A stretch of 64,000 bases of DNA, from positions 30,576,054 through 30,640,053 of the forward strand of contig NC_092562.1 in assembly GCF_037975245.1 (NCBI RefSeq), written 5' to 3'. This document shows positions 49,096-59,570 of this stretch, piece after piece. How positions within the stretch are numbered: the stretch's first letter is position 1; each line of letters begins with the position of its first letter. The translations under genes were made by a program, and so were the position numbers. Source of the DNA: Apostichopus japonicus. Lineage: Eukaryota > Echinodermata > Holothuroidea > Aspidochirotida > Stichopodidae. Under the pieces are notes generated by a model. It worked only from the letters and a program-made list of their open reading frames with translations. It was not told where the DNA came from and made no database searches.

Positions 49096-50929
49096 TATTA
49101 TTAGACAAAACCCTAGAACTACGATATGATTCATAATTGACAAATAGGGAGTAATGTCTTAGAAAATACTATTTCCTAAAACACTACTGTACTCCTTATT
49201 TGTCAGTTATGAGTCATATCTTATTTCTCTGGTTTTCTCTAATAATATTTTTCTTTGGAGATAACGTGGATTTTCTTTATAATAAATATCTATAGCCTAT
49301 ATATATGTTTGTTTCTGTTCTTTTCGGATTTCTGTCATGGAATTGCCCTACGCCTTGATGCCTACAACAGTAGAATACCGGCTGCGAACAGCATGATTCA
49401 TAGGGTCTGCAAGCAGCATGGGGTCACGTTTGTCAAGTGGTGTAGCGGCAGCATTTCAGTGCAGACAGTACAATGCACCAGGAAATGTTTGCCATGTATG
49501 TACAAACTTTACAAAAAAGTGTCAACTCTGATAATTGAGAAATACTGTAGTTTATAATATCTGACATATACTGCATGTGGGGCTTGGGGAAATGTATGAT
49601 CCCTATTGTTTTTGGTCATATATATATTTACAAAATATGCCTTAATCTTGATATGCCAATATCTTTGCAAGTGTAAATGTAGAGTTTAATTAATATGAAC
49701 TTTGTTTGTATGTGAGTTATGTAAAGTAGATATTCCCTATTTGCCCTGAGAGAAGTTCACAGAAATTGATGAGTTGCATGTGCTGTACAAATCTTGAAAA
49801 GCTAGTGTTTGGCTTATAGGTATACCTGCTAGAAAGTTTTCTACTCTGTTCTTAATTTGCTATTTGGCTCCACAAATCACCAAGCCTATAGGAATAGAAG
49901 TCAGCAATGGACCAAGCTAGTAATTTGTTTTACGTTTTACACCAAATTTAATGCTTTTAGAATGTTTACATATTTTTGATGAAGCTTAACTATATTAATG
50001 TTGCTCAGGTTTTCTTTTTGCCTTAATTTTATGACAAATATATATTCTGTATATGTGCCTTATAGCATACAGAGTGGCCATTCTGTGATGCAACATTCTG
50101 TAAGCTTCCAATCCATTCTTTAATTGGATAAGCATTGCCAAATTTTATGACTTGATCAGTGTTTTGAGTATCCAGATCTTATCTTTCAACATGATTCATT
50201 CATTACTACCTTAAGAACAGTATACTTGTGTACTATTATACTATACTATAATACTATAACACTACACATCTATAGTGAGGAAAATGTAGTCACAATTAAG
50301 GGTGCCCCATGGGCATATGTAATGTTTTGATATACCATTTTTATTACACTTGTATAATTGCATTTAAGGTGCTTTCTTTCTTAGCTCATCTGCATTATAT
50401 TTTTTATCAGCTATATTCCAGTTCATAATTTTATCTACCGTTCATTATCTACATGTGACCAACTCCTTATTTTTCAGTTTTGCATATATACTTTATTTAG
50501 CTTGCCAGGATAACTTTAATTTGCCTTTCTCGCTAAACTTGTTAGTATATGTTTTCAACATAAATAAAACTTCGATTTTCCATGTTCAGTGCTTTCAGTC
50601 CAGATTTTGCATTTCATTCTAATTGTTTCTTAACAAGTCGATTCTTCACATTTCTTGTAAGTAGTCTATTCTTAACCAGTATTTTATTTAATGTTACCTT
50701 ATTTCTAAGCATTGCCTCATTTGCGAGACTTATTTTATGCATAAATTTGCAATCTTACTGCAGAATCTGCAGATCCTGCCAAAAACTTGTCACAATTCAA
50801 TTCTTGGATTTTCACCGATTTTATACTCATCAGCAATATTAATACAAATACCATTAACACACAAATCAGTTGTCATCGATATACAGCCATGTAATTAGTA
50901 TTTCAATAAATTAACTTTCAATGCAGCAT
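48692..50929. other. No certain gene; (TA)n tract and one exon-like stretch
   Basis: A pure TA tract occupies 49021-49091. At about 49336-49490 a plus-strand frame reads GIALRLDAYNSRIPAANSM and HRVCKQHGVTFVKWC and ends at a donor-like CCAT|GTATGT; it looks protein-like but I do not recognise it and found no partner exon. The remainder is AT-rich. Confidence 0.35.
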
Positions 50930-51365
50930 TCAATATTTGTTTCTAAAAGTGTGTCATTACATCAGAATTTAAAAACATGTTTACAGCATGTACAGTATTT
51001 GTCACACAAAGCAACCAAAACTATAATGTTTAAAAACATTTCCTCATGCATGCATTCATGGAATACTTTCATGCATGTATTTCCATGGAACACATGCATG
51101 TATATTTCCTTTGCAATAGTGCATGCAATGGATTTAAAAACATGCTTCAAGCATGAATTGTTTCAAATCCGAAGCAAAAAACATGCTTTAAGCATGTACA
51201 TGTATCAAACATTTCAAATACATGCTTCACGCATGCCATAGTGCATAGGGCATTTTCATACATGTATTGTTTCAAACCCCGCGCAAAAAAACATGCTTCT
51301 TGCATGTACGTGTATGAAACATTGAGTAAGACATGATTTAAGCATGTATTTGCTGGAGCATGTAA
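50930..51365. repeat. GCATG-rich short inverted repeat cluster
   Basis: Repeated hairpin words such as ACATGCTTCAAGCATG, ACATGCTTTAAGCATG and ACATGCTTCACGCATG occur every 40-60 bases. The word use is like that at 33434-33850, so the two may belong to one family. Confidence 0.6.
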
Positions 51366-51382
51366 TGTAGCTCATTTACATT

Positions 51383-51635
51383 CGATTTCTTGACCAAAAG
51401 TTGCCTTAAAGTTTTTAACCCTGATACAGACCCCTCTCTAAACGCGCTGTATATATACGTAATGTGTAATGATAATTAAACTGTTTATTTTTTTTATTTT
51501 CTTCAAAATTAATTAATTTTAGTTATGGAGCCTACCGTGATGTCCGCTTCACACATAACTCAATTTCATAGATTTTGAAGAAAACAAATTAATCAATATT
51601 TTAAAACTTTAAGGCCACTTTTGGTCAAGAAATCG
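51383..51635. repeat. Inverted repeat pair, ~35-bp arms
   Basis: CGATTTCTTGACCAAAAGTT at 51383 and its inverse at 51601-51635 face each other across about 180 bases, with one or two mismatches. The spacer also contains a weaker CTTCAAAAT/ATTTTGAAG pair. A MITE-like hairpin is the simplest reading. Confidence 0.6.
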
Positions 51636-52400
51636 GCTTTGTTACCGATAGTAGAGGTATATCACTTGAAAGAAAAAGTTTTACTCTTTAATGTGATGCT
51701 ATCTGGACCTCCTAACTAGGTCGATAACTCAAATTAATCAATTTTGATCATTTTGAGCTAATTGTCCCATTTGCATCTCACTCCTGTTAGGATCGAACGG
51801 TTTGTAGCCTTCGAATTTCAATAAATCAAAGTATTACTGACTGTTTTTTCATACCACGTGTAAGAGGAATAACTTAATTTCGTCATTGTACCTCTCTTGA
51901 CTGTTGCATATTCTCAAAAATTAATTGTTTAGTCTTTTGAAGAAAAAAATGGGTTTAAAAATTGCTGCAATTTATGCCTTTCTCCACAAGTTTTGGTAGG
52001 ATCACAAGTTTCAGTTCAATATGGATGCAGAAATTGTCTACCATTAAATTCCAGAATCATATCAAATGAAAAAGCAACATCTCATCTCAGCTATAGTGGA
52101 ATTATTGGCATTTTACAGTATGCATTGCGTTAATTATTATCGCTTTAAAGCAGGTACGAAAAAGTAACAGTTTTGTTATTGTCCGCTAATTAACACTTGT
52201 AGGCATATGGTGACAACAGGACATGAACGTAAATGAAAGCAACAAACTTAGTTTTGGCAGCATTATTCCAGTATTGGCCAGCAGACCTAGGTCTCTTAAA
52301 TAGAGCTAGGCTTAGTGTGGTCTAGGTAGTTTACCGATGCCGGGCAGTGTCATTGCCGCTATATATAGTGACAGCTAATAGTGGCATTTCTTTAACTTAC

Positions 52401-52497
52401 CAAATGCAGGACCGATTCTGAACAGAAAAATTAGAAACACTGTTATAGTCGCAGTTACCAACACAGGACATTTACTTCCACGTACAATGCCAGCCAT
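52401..52497 (-). CDS. Signal-peptide first exon, minus strand
   Basis: An ATG in good context (ACAAAATGGC) opens a frame on the minus strand reading MAGIVRGSK, then a hydrophobic stretch (VTATITVFLIFLF), then RIGPAF, and ends one base into a codon at a consensus donor (TTTG|GTAAGTT). Basic N-region, hydrophobic core and small-residue end are those of a signal peptide. The phase-1 donor matches the phase 1-1 Ig-like exons at 28176 and 23379 on the same strand, so this may be the start of that gene, 24 kb upstream, with further exons unseen. The linkage is inference; the exon itself is well formed. Confidence 0.55.
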
Positions 52498-53320
52498 TTT
52501 GTCCCGAATAAAGGTAGTCGGCCTTGACAAGGCTGAGGAGTTCTTGATTGTTACCCTCTGTAACTTGTACGGGATCCGTGTGTTTAGACCCTAAGGGAAA
52601 GTTGTTCTGCTACCGTTGCGCGAGTATCGCAGTGTGTAAAGTAATGGAGATGTGTGACTTGTGCAATTTACTTACTGGGTGTTATAATGGAAGTGCGTCA
52701 TTGGCTCGAACTTTCAAAGACATATTGGACTGAACCATTATCACGCACGGGGAAACAGATAAAACAATCTTAGATTAAGGAGAAAGGAAATGTCAACTTG
52801 GAAGAGGAAAGGAAGAGGAAAGAAAGGGAAAAGGAGAACAAACCCTGGAAATAAATGTAGTAAAAACATGAGCAAGAGTGATCTCACGATGCTACCGCTT
52901 CCGGACTACCGGACTTACATATTGGGGGTTTCAGATATATTCCAGTGTGCTGTTTTACTTACTTTACTGAATCACTATCAGGGAACATTCATATATAAAA
53001 AGTAAAAATGTAAATGTGTCACAGCTGAAGTTCCCATCACCTCCCCCCCCCCCCCTCACACACACACACACAGTGTCTTAGCCAGAAATTTCAAATAGGG
53101 TGCCTCATCTGTTACTGATTGCCCAGGAGACTATCCATCTGGCGCAGAGTACAATTCCGGTAGATTTAGATTATTAATACAATGAGAGAAAAGTTTTTTT
53201 TTTTTTTTTAATAGGTAGCATAAAGGTATAAATCTAGGGAGACGAAAACACAAATATTATTAAGCACTTCGTATAAAACTTGAGAGTGGTACTACGGTTA
53301 CTATGAATGCTATTATCTGT
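52498..53320. other. Upstream of signal exon; low-complexity tracts
   Basis: Would contain the promoter of the minus-strand gene, but I see no clear core element. A C tract and (CA)n lie at 53041-53073 and a T run at 53196-53210. GTTTTC at 53321-53326 is the left target duplication of the next element. Confidence 0.35.
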
Positions 53321-53989
53321 GTTTTCTATGGAACGCGAAAAGGACCACAACATATGATGAAGTTAATGATGATCTAATTGTTTACGATCATGTACTGAAA
53401 ACTTAAGATCATGTACTGAAAACTTAAGATCATGTACTAGAAATACAGGATCATGTACTAGAAATGCACGATCATGTACCAAACACATACGATCATGTAT
53501 TAAAAGTATACGATCGTGTTCTAAACATATACGATCATACATCGTACTACAAACGTACGATGTAGGCTACATCAAAACAAATACGATCATGTACTGTCCG
53601 ATAAAAGGAAACGGAGTCAATATCAAAAGTTTGGAGAGGGTTATTCCACATCGAAATGGCTCAACAGATAGCAAACCAGGGCCCCGTTCCACAAAGAGTT
53701 ACGCTTGATCTTAAGTTTGATCGATCGTGCGTAAATCAGCTGATCGAGCGTAAGTTTGATATCAAACTTATCTCCGTTCCACAAAGAAACTTACGCTTGA
53801 TATCAAGCGTAAGTTCGATCCGATCATGCGTAACTTTAAGTAGTGATCCAGATCATTCGTAAGTGTGATACTTTGCTATGGTAAGCAATTGATATACAAT
53901 TTGTTTAGTTTCTTACTGTTTACATGTAGATGTAAAAAAAATGTAAATTTTATATACTTGTGCACAAATGGTGTTATATTTGTATCAGC

Positions 53990-55045
53990 AAGCTGGTCAA
54001 CAACGTAATTATCGAATTTATCGTCGAATTCTACCAAGAGAGAGAATTTTTAGAGACAGACGGCAGCCTTTTGAACTTTACAATGATGCCAAAGATAAAG
54101 GTTTACTAGGCTAGGCTGTATGACTTTGGTCAAGTTAGAACATCCCACCAACAGAAGTAGGGCTCTGTCGGCCAGTTTGCAGGTTATCAATGCACTAAGA
54201 TTTCATGAATTACGATAAAAAAGTGCCTTAGCAGAGTGTGCCTCTTTACACGGATGCAGCAAGTCATCTGCCTCACGGGCATTGAGGAGGGTAACAAGAG
54301 CATTGGTTCAAATCCGAAATGATGAAATTCAGTTCCTAACCACTCCAGCCTCTGTGACCAAGGCTCGAGGGATTTATTTTTTGGTAGCAGGATTTCCGTA
54401 GGTTGTGGGTACAGTATATGGGACATTGACTGGAATCCGCGGTTGTAACTATGGGCCGGATGAGTATGTATTTGTTAGCTGTACAGGTAGACATGCAATC
54501 AATGTACAGTTAATTTGTAGTGCAAAATACAAAATCATCAATGTTGTAGCACGGTGATCATGACAGTAGGATATTACGTGAAAGCCTTGTTAGGAGACCA
54601 CCAACTTGAGGACCACCAACTTCAAGGGATACTTCTTGGGGACTGGTTATCCTCTACAGCCGTGGTTGATGACGCCTTTTCAGAACTCGAAGAGACCTCA
54701 TTCAATAAGTAAGCTTATAAAAACCAAAACATATCGAGGTATGGTATCATATCTATATGGTATCTATTTATATACCGCTTTCGATTTGTCAAAAAAGCAC
54801 ACACACAAAATCACAAACTCAATAGTATCAGTTATTACTGTATATTGTAGGTCACCATACGGACAAAAATAGACATAAATACTTAATAGTGAACAATGAA
54901 ATAAACAGCTGTCTTCAAATGTATAGTTATTCTTTAATTGCAGTGTTCAGACAAGGACACAAGCCAAGATTGAGCATGTCAACAGCCAGCTCAAGAACAA
55001 ATTTTGATGTCTGCTTGGCGATGGCATGCAAATAGAACCAAAACT
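53990..55045 (+). pseudogene. Harbinger DDE transposase, decayed
   Basis: Pieces in several frames follow family order: RERIFRDRRQPFELY near 54030, QVINALRFHEL near 54185, GCSKSSASRALRRVTRALVQ near 54260, GIYFLVAGFP*VVGTVYGT near 54370, DEYVFVSCTGRHAINVQLIC near 54460, a degraded HDSRI-like region, then GYPLQPWLMTPFQN near 54650, and after an intron-like gap TQAKIEHVNSQLKNKF*CLL near 54970. In HARBI1-type transposases the acidic residues of the catalytic triad lie in the VVGaiDGTH, GDSGYPL and C-terminal regions; the first aspartate is lost here (VVGTVYGT). Multiple stops and frameshifts rule out activity. Confidence 0.8.
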
Positions 55046-55249
55046 CTTCCCCTATCCTTGTTTACTTAAAATGAGGCAAATTAGTTTTGGCTGTATATAG
55101 TGTCAGCAAAGAATATGAATGATATGTCAACCAAACATTTTGCATTTTCAAATACCACATGCATTCGAGCAAAAAAAAAACAGTTCTGACATTCTAACAT
55201 AACAACTTAAAATCGCATTTTGAATTTAATTCAAGTTATATACTTTTTA

Positions 55250-55435
55250 AGAAAAAGTCGCCCAGGAAAGAACCTGGGCACGAACACCAAATTACCGAAC
55301 GACTGATCCGCTCTCAACCCTAGTCTCCTTCATCGGGACTGTGACTGTGTGATCATCGTCGGGTGTGCATAACCGTTCCCCTCGAAAGAGAACAGATACT
55401 ACACATGATCTTAGCAAAAAGGGCAGAAAATTTAA
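55250..55435 (-). ncRNA. U2 snRNA-like sequence (5' end of U2, divergent remainder)
   Basis: On the minus strand, from about 55430 to 55385, the sequence follows the 5' end of U2 snRNA: CTTTTTGCTAAGATCATGTG then TAGTATCTGTTCT, including the GTAGTA branch-point pairing region. Next comes GGGGAACGGT..GCACACC, which recalls the 3' end of U2, but the canonical Sm site and middle stem-loops are missing. About 100 bases later GGTAATTTGG could act as an Sm-like site, and GCCCAGG..CCTGGGC (about 55276-55258) makes a perfect 7-bp terminal stem. It may be a rearranged U2 pseudogene or a U2-derived short interspersed element. Expression is not shown. Confidence 0.5.
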
Positions 55436-55766
55436 GTTATGTTGACCATCAATTTAGTTCCAGTAGTATACACCCGATAGAAATTTAATATCTAAGGCAG
55501 ATAGTTTACAAGCTAAAAATGAGTATCTTAAGTTGACCTACAATGCTGTTACATAAAGAACGGTTCAGAAATTACATTCAACTCAAAGATGGTTGGAAAA
55601 GCAGTGTACAATCCTTGATCATTAATATTATCTACAACTCCCTCTCAGATGATTTTCCTATTCAAGTAGTAGTTCACTTGTATATGCAATAAAGCTACAT
55701 TAGTAAAAAAAAACCAATAGGCCTATATTCCACGTAGAAGAGTACACTATAGTGTAGGCTGTGTAA

Positions 55767-56640
55767 TTATAACAGTGAGACAGTATAACTGGCTTCTTTG
55801 GCCTGGAATGAACTGTTGGGGCATGGGTTGACTGCCTGTTTGGTGACATTTCTGTTGGTGCATGTGAATCCTGTGAATAGAGCAAATGAAAACAATTGAT
55901 CAATTACAAGATACTCCTTAAACCCTCCCATTATGGATGCCGTCCCCTTTATAAGACGTAACAATAGAATAATTGCACATAATTTAAAATTCTGTGAAAG
56001 GATTTTTTCACTTTGGAAAAAGGTAACTATTTTTCCTTTTTATTCCCTTTATCTTTTTCAAAATTATTCATCAAGGGTACCAAAAACATATTGTGCATGA
56101 TATTAAGTTGGAGTGCTGTAAGTTTTTCTAGGCTTTCACAATTTGACTTCTGGTGATCACAAATGACCTTTAACCTCCACCAAAACCCATAGGCTTCTTG
56201 TACTCAACATCAAATTGGGTCTGTTAACATGTATATCAAAAATAAATTGTACCTGTGATGACTCGCTTAAAAAGCAGTCAAAGGGTCGGTCTTTGATGTC
56301 CCCAGAGCAGGGCCTCGTAAACAGGGCTGTATACAGCTGCTGGCCCTCCACCTATAATAACATGATATGAACAATGTTTATCAATTTGGATTTTACTGTG
56401 TGTCAAGAAAAATGTGATGGATGTGAGGTGCCAATAAATGCTATTTACCTGTTGCATGTTTAGCTCTTTGATATTTTTTGGCCAAAATCTTCAAATCTGA
56501 CCACTTCATTTTTAGTTCAGAAGCAATGTCCAGCTCGATAAAACAATTTATCACGATTTTCTTTGACAAACTGGCAAAGAATAAACATTTCTTGCCGGGA
56601 AAAATTTTCCTCCTGGATTTCTTTCTTTTGAGTTAGACTA
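55767..56640 (-). pseudogene. Harbinger Myb/SANT-like gene, three exons, decayed
   Basis: Exon 1 (about 56640-56449) reads ENFSRQEMFILCQFVKENRD, then after a frameshift ASELKMKWSDLKILAKKYQ, the helix-turn-helix of Myb/SANT-like DNA-binding proteins. It ends at ACAG|GTAAAT in phase 1. Exon 2 (56351-56253) continues with GGGPAAVYSPVYEALLWG; the glycine-proline motif after the SANT helix is common in this family. A TGA interrupts it. Exon 3 starts at 55870 after TTCTATTCACAG and ends at 55767. The protein would bind the transposon ends and help import the transposase. Opposite strand to the transposase, as often seen. Confidence 0.65.
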
Positions 56641-57710
56641 GGAAAAATGGTTACTGTGAAAATTGTCAAGTTATCATTAACGAATCAAGAACACTGTGCT
56701 CTAAACTTAATGAGCCAGCCTTGCCAATACCAGGCTAAACCCTGTGACCTCTCTTTTGAGTTCCAACAGTCAATGGCTATAGGCAAGCAGCACACACAGC
56801 TGCTCATCCCATTGAACAGCTTTAATTGTAATAGCTTCTCAAGCCATGTCCCTTGAATTACGATCACTTTAAACATGTTTGTATTTTGTGACAATTTATC
56901 AATATCAGTCAATGATCCCAAGTTGTAATCATTAGCCGGGTACCGTTATAGGCCTAAGTATACTGTATAGTCTTGTAGTACTAAGCCTAAGTCGTCCGTG
57001 TAATAATACAGGTGTATACTTATGTAGTTTATCCTTTATACAGTAGTCATTTGCTAATATAAATTTGTGCTACTGCTAGGCCTAAACTTTAGAAAAGACG
57101 TAGGCAGGCCTAACGTTGTCCCGTGTATTCCTCTAGGCTCTAGTACATAGCCTACATATAACACTGACTACCTGTATTAAACTAATTTAACGTACGCAAA
57201 GACTACCAAGTTGGCAGATAAAATGCGGTCTACGGAGGATCTTTCAATGTTTTTGAGTCGTAACACACAACGAACCAGTGCAATAAAATATGGCAAAGTT
57301 ATTCTTGTAAAGATCGTGGTTAAATGTTTATTCTGACACATTTATCTGATATTTACTCACCATTTTGATGACATGTAATGCGCCGACAGGTTGTTCGCCG
57401 TGTCAAAACTTCGGAGACACAAGTGATTTGAGGTCACGAAAGGTCACAGTAGCCTCGTCCACTAACCAAATATTAATTAAAATCATGCGTAGCGTAAGTT
57501 TGATTTTGTGGAACGCTACTTAACGATCGAACTTACGCTACGATCAATCGCATGAGAATCGAACTTAAGTTTGATCTTAAGATCAAGCGTAAGTTAGTCT
57601 TTGTGGAACGGGGCCCTGGTCCTAATTATCACTGTGGCTAGAAGACCCGAACGAAAAACAGGCTGTTCCTATTCATCCAGGAAAATCGGTAGAGTGTGAC
57701 AGGGCCTTTA

Positions 57711-57917
57711 TGTTAAAAAAAAGTGGCGTCTACATACGCGTATGTATATTAATATGTGGCGTAAGCATACGAGTATGAATATTCAGTGTAAACTCATCAT
57801 AGAACCATTAGGGCGGCTTTGGTATCAACTTTGAAATTCCTAGGGACACTTACATATGGATATTCATACGCGTATTCAAACGACAATAGTGGATATCCAT
57901 ATGCCACTTTTTTGTAA
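57711..57917. mobile_element. MITE-like hairpin in foldback right arm
   Basis: GTTAAAAAAAAGTGGC at left faces GCCACTTTTTTGTAAC at right. The interior is also partly palindromic with ATACGCGTAT words. About 207 bp, non-coding, lying between the Harbinger right end and the 21-bp modules. Confidence 0.5.
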
Positions 57918-58155
57918 CTTGCGCTTTTTCATCATCATCACAAGTTTCCAGTACATGATCGTATATGTTTTCATGTACATCTTACGTTTTTAGTACCGTA
58001 CTTCATCGAATGTTTTGAAATACATCTTAGTTTTTCAGTACATCATCGTATATGTTTAGTACATGATCGCAAGTTGTTTAGTACATGAACGTATAAAATT
58101 AGATCATCATTAACATCATCATATCATGTGGTCCTTTTCGCGTTCCACAGTTTTC

Positions 58156-58863
58156 CGCATTTCGTTGCGGCAGGGTAGCTTTTGATTTATGTGCGGTGTA
58201 ACAGCGGTCACATGACTAATTCACCTATTATAATTAGACATTACCTATACTGGCATGAACAACAGGCCTCAAATTTCACAAGTTTTAAGGCAATGCGACT
58301 AGCCAACTAGCATCTTACCAAAGGGCAACAAGGTGATAAAGAATAAACATCATGAAACAATTTCTTTTCCAGGTCCTGGCAGCTGTTTTAATGAAGAAGA
58401 ATAGTAGAAGGTGGTCTCTCTCACTCTCACTTTGCTTTCCTTTTTGTCAATATAATTATTTATCCCCTACTTTTATTCGAATCCTTACTCACCCTTAGCA
58501 AAATCAACCATCATTATGGTATCGCAACTCATAAATGTATGGACAGACTCCGATTATGGGGGTATCTCATGTAAACTGTACACCCTTATCAGTTTACTGG
58601 AGTAGTCCTCAATCCATGCCAACACTAATTTAACAGAATAACATTCAACCAAAAACGCCTTTTTGAGTTTGATGGGTTGTTATAGGGGTGGTTAGGCTTA
58701 TAGGTTTAATGCTGAAAGTGTAACTAACAACAGCAAGTTCTTTTAAACTTGTTTATTGATGCTGAAAAATTATTCCAAAAACAGGTTAGTCCAACCGACG
58801 CGCTCTGAGCGTGTGATCATAGAGCATGCGATATAGCCTACGTGTTCGGTTATTTTCCCGTTT

Positions 58864-58896
<33 letters not shown>

Positions 58897-59284
58897 GGGA
58901 AATTTGATTTACACACGAAACACTCCCCGCAGGGTAGGAATTAAAGATGAACGATAGTGATTTTTCACCATCGACGAAAAAATACGATTTTATTCAAGAG
59001 TATTCTAGTTGGTTTCCATTTTACACATGTGAAAATTCAAGTCAATCCGATGTTGGGAAAGGCTTAAAAAAATTCCTAAACTCGTTGATTTTTTAAACAA
59101 AAATTGGGCTTTTCGCGAAAATCGATATGATGATCACGTGATCTACAGTGACATGTGACGTCATTATGATGATAACAACGTGAGTGTACTTCAGCAGTGT
59201 GCACTTAGTGTGTAAGTTTAGTTGCAAACCTACTCTATATTGGACTCGACAAACAACGTAAACCACTAGCAAAATCCAAGAAAT
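58156..59284. other. No gene seen; poly-T/(TG)n tract
   Basis: AT-rich DNA with a T run and TG repeat at 58860-58898. From about 58941 a sequence TTAAAGATGAACGATAGTGA begins that is inversely matched near 60700-60720 (CTATCGTTCTACTTTAAGA), a possible weak TIR pair around the THAP fragment. Confidence 0.35.
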
Positions 59285-59570
59285 TGCGTTGTAGGGGGAT
59301 GCAACAGAACGAATGTGGACTCTACAATAAGTTTTTTTCAATTTTCCAAGCGGAAAAAGTAGTGAGAGATATCGGAAACTCTGGATACGATTTGTGAGGA
59401 GAACCAGGAAAGACTTCATCGCACCAGGAGTTTCTCATGGCAAGAATGTGAAAGTTTGTTCTGCCCACTTCACAGAAGATGATTCTCGGGCCCAATTGAA
59501 ATTTGCGTGTGGCAAGGTCACTAAAGTAATAAAAGTTTGAAAGATTGATGCTTTTATGCCGCATTATTTA
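59285..59570 (+). pseudogene. THAP zinc-finger domain, frameshifted
   Basis: The frame starts NCVVGGCNRTN, continues STISFFQFSKRKK and runs into stops; a one-base shift restores SERYRKLWIRFVRRTRKDF and then KVCSAHFTEDDSR. Together these give the C..C, W, C..H zinc ligands and the 'CS.HF..DD' signature of THAP domains, ending in a KIDAFMPHYL stretch similar to the usual 'LK.DAVPTIF'. THAP domains bind specific DNA through the C2CH zinc module. No transposase body follows. It is probably a relic of a P-type transposon or of a THAP host gene. Confidence 0.75.

Larger units (their letters stand above)
53676..57619 (+). mobile_element. PIF/Harbinger transposon nested in the foldback element
   Basis: The ends are inverted: CCAGGGCCCCGTTCCACAAA at left and its inverse at right, followed on both sides by subterminal ACGCTTGATCTTAAG palindromic words. 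The interior has a plus-strand DDE transposase relic (53990-55045) and a minus-strand Myb/SANT-like gene relic (56640-55767) converging on a U2-like sequence. Two genes, transposase plus Myb-like, are the standard content of PIF/Harbinger elements. A 3-bp target duplication is expected for this superfamily, but none is clear at the present ends. Confidence 0.8.
53327..58149. mobile_element. Foldback element with 21-bp modular arms, host of a Harbinger
   Basis: GTTTTC occurs at 53321-53326 and 58150-58155 as a perfect direct repeat. Just inside, TATGGAACGCGAAAAGGACC at left faces its inverse at right (one mismatch, TGTGG), followed by GATGATCTAATT in both arms. Subterminal tandem modules of about 21 bp (ACGATCATGTACTGAAAAC and variants) fill 53386-53603 on the left and 57950-58090 on the right in inverse orientation. 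Between the arms lie a nested PIF/Harbinger element and a small MITE. Without the nested insertions the element would be under 0.9 kb. Confidence 0.8.
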
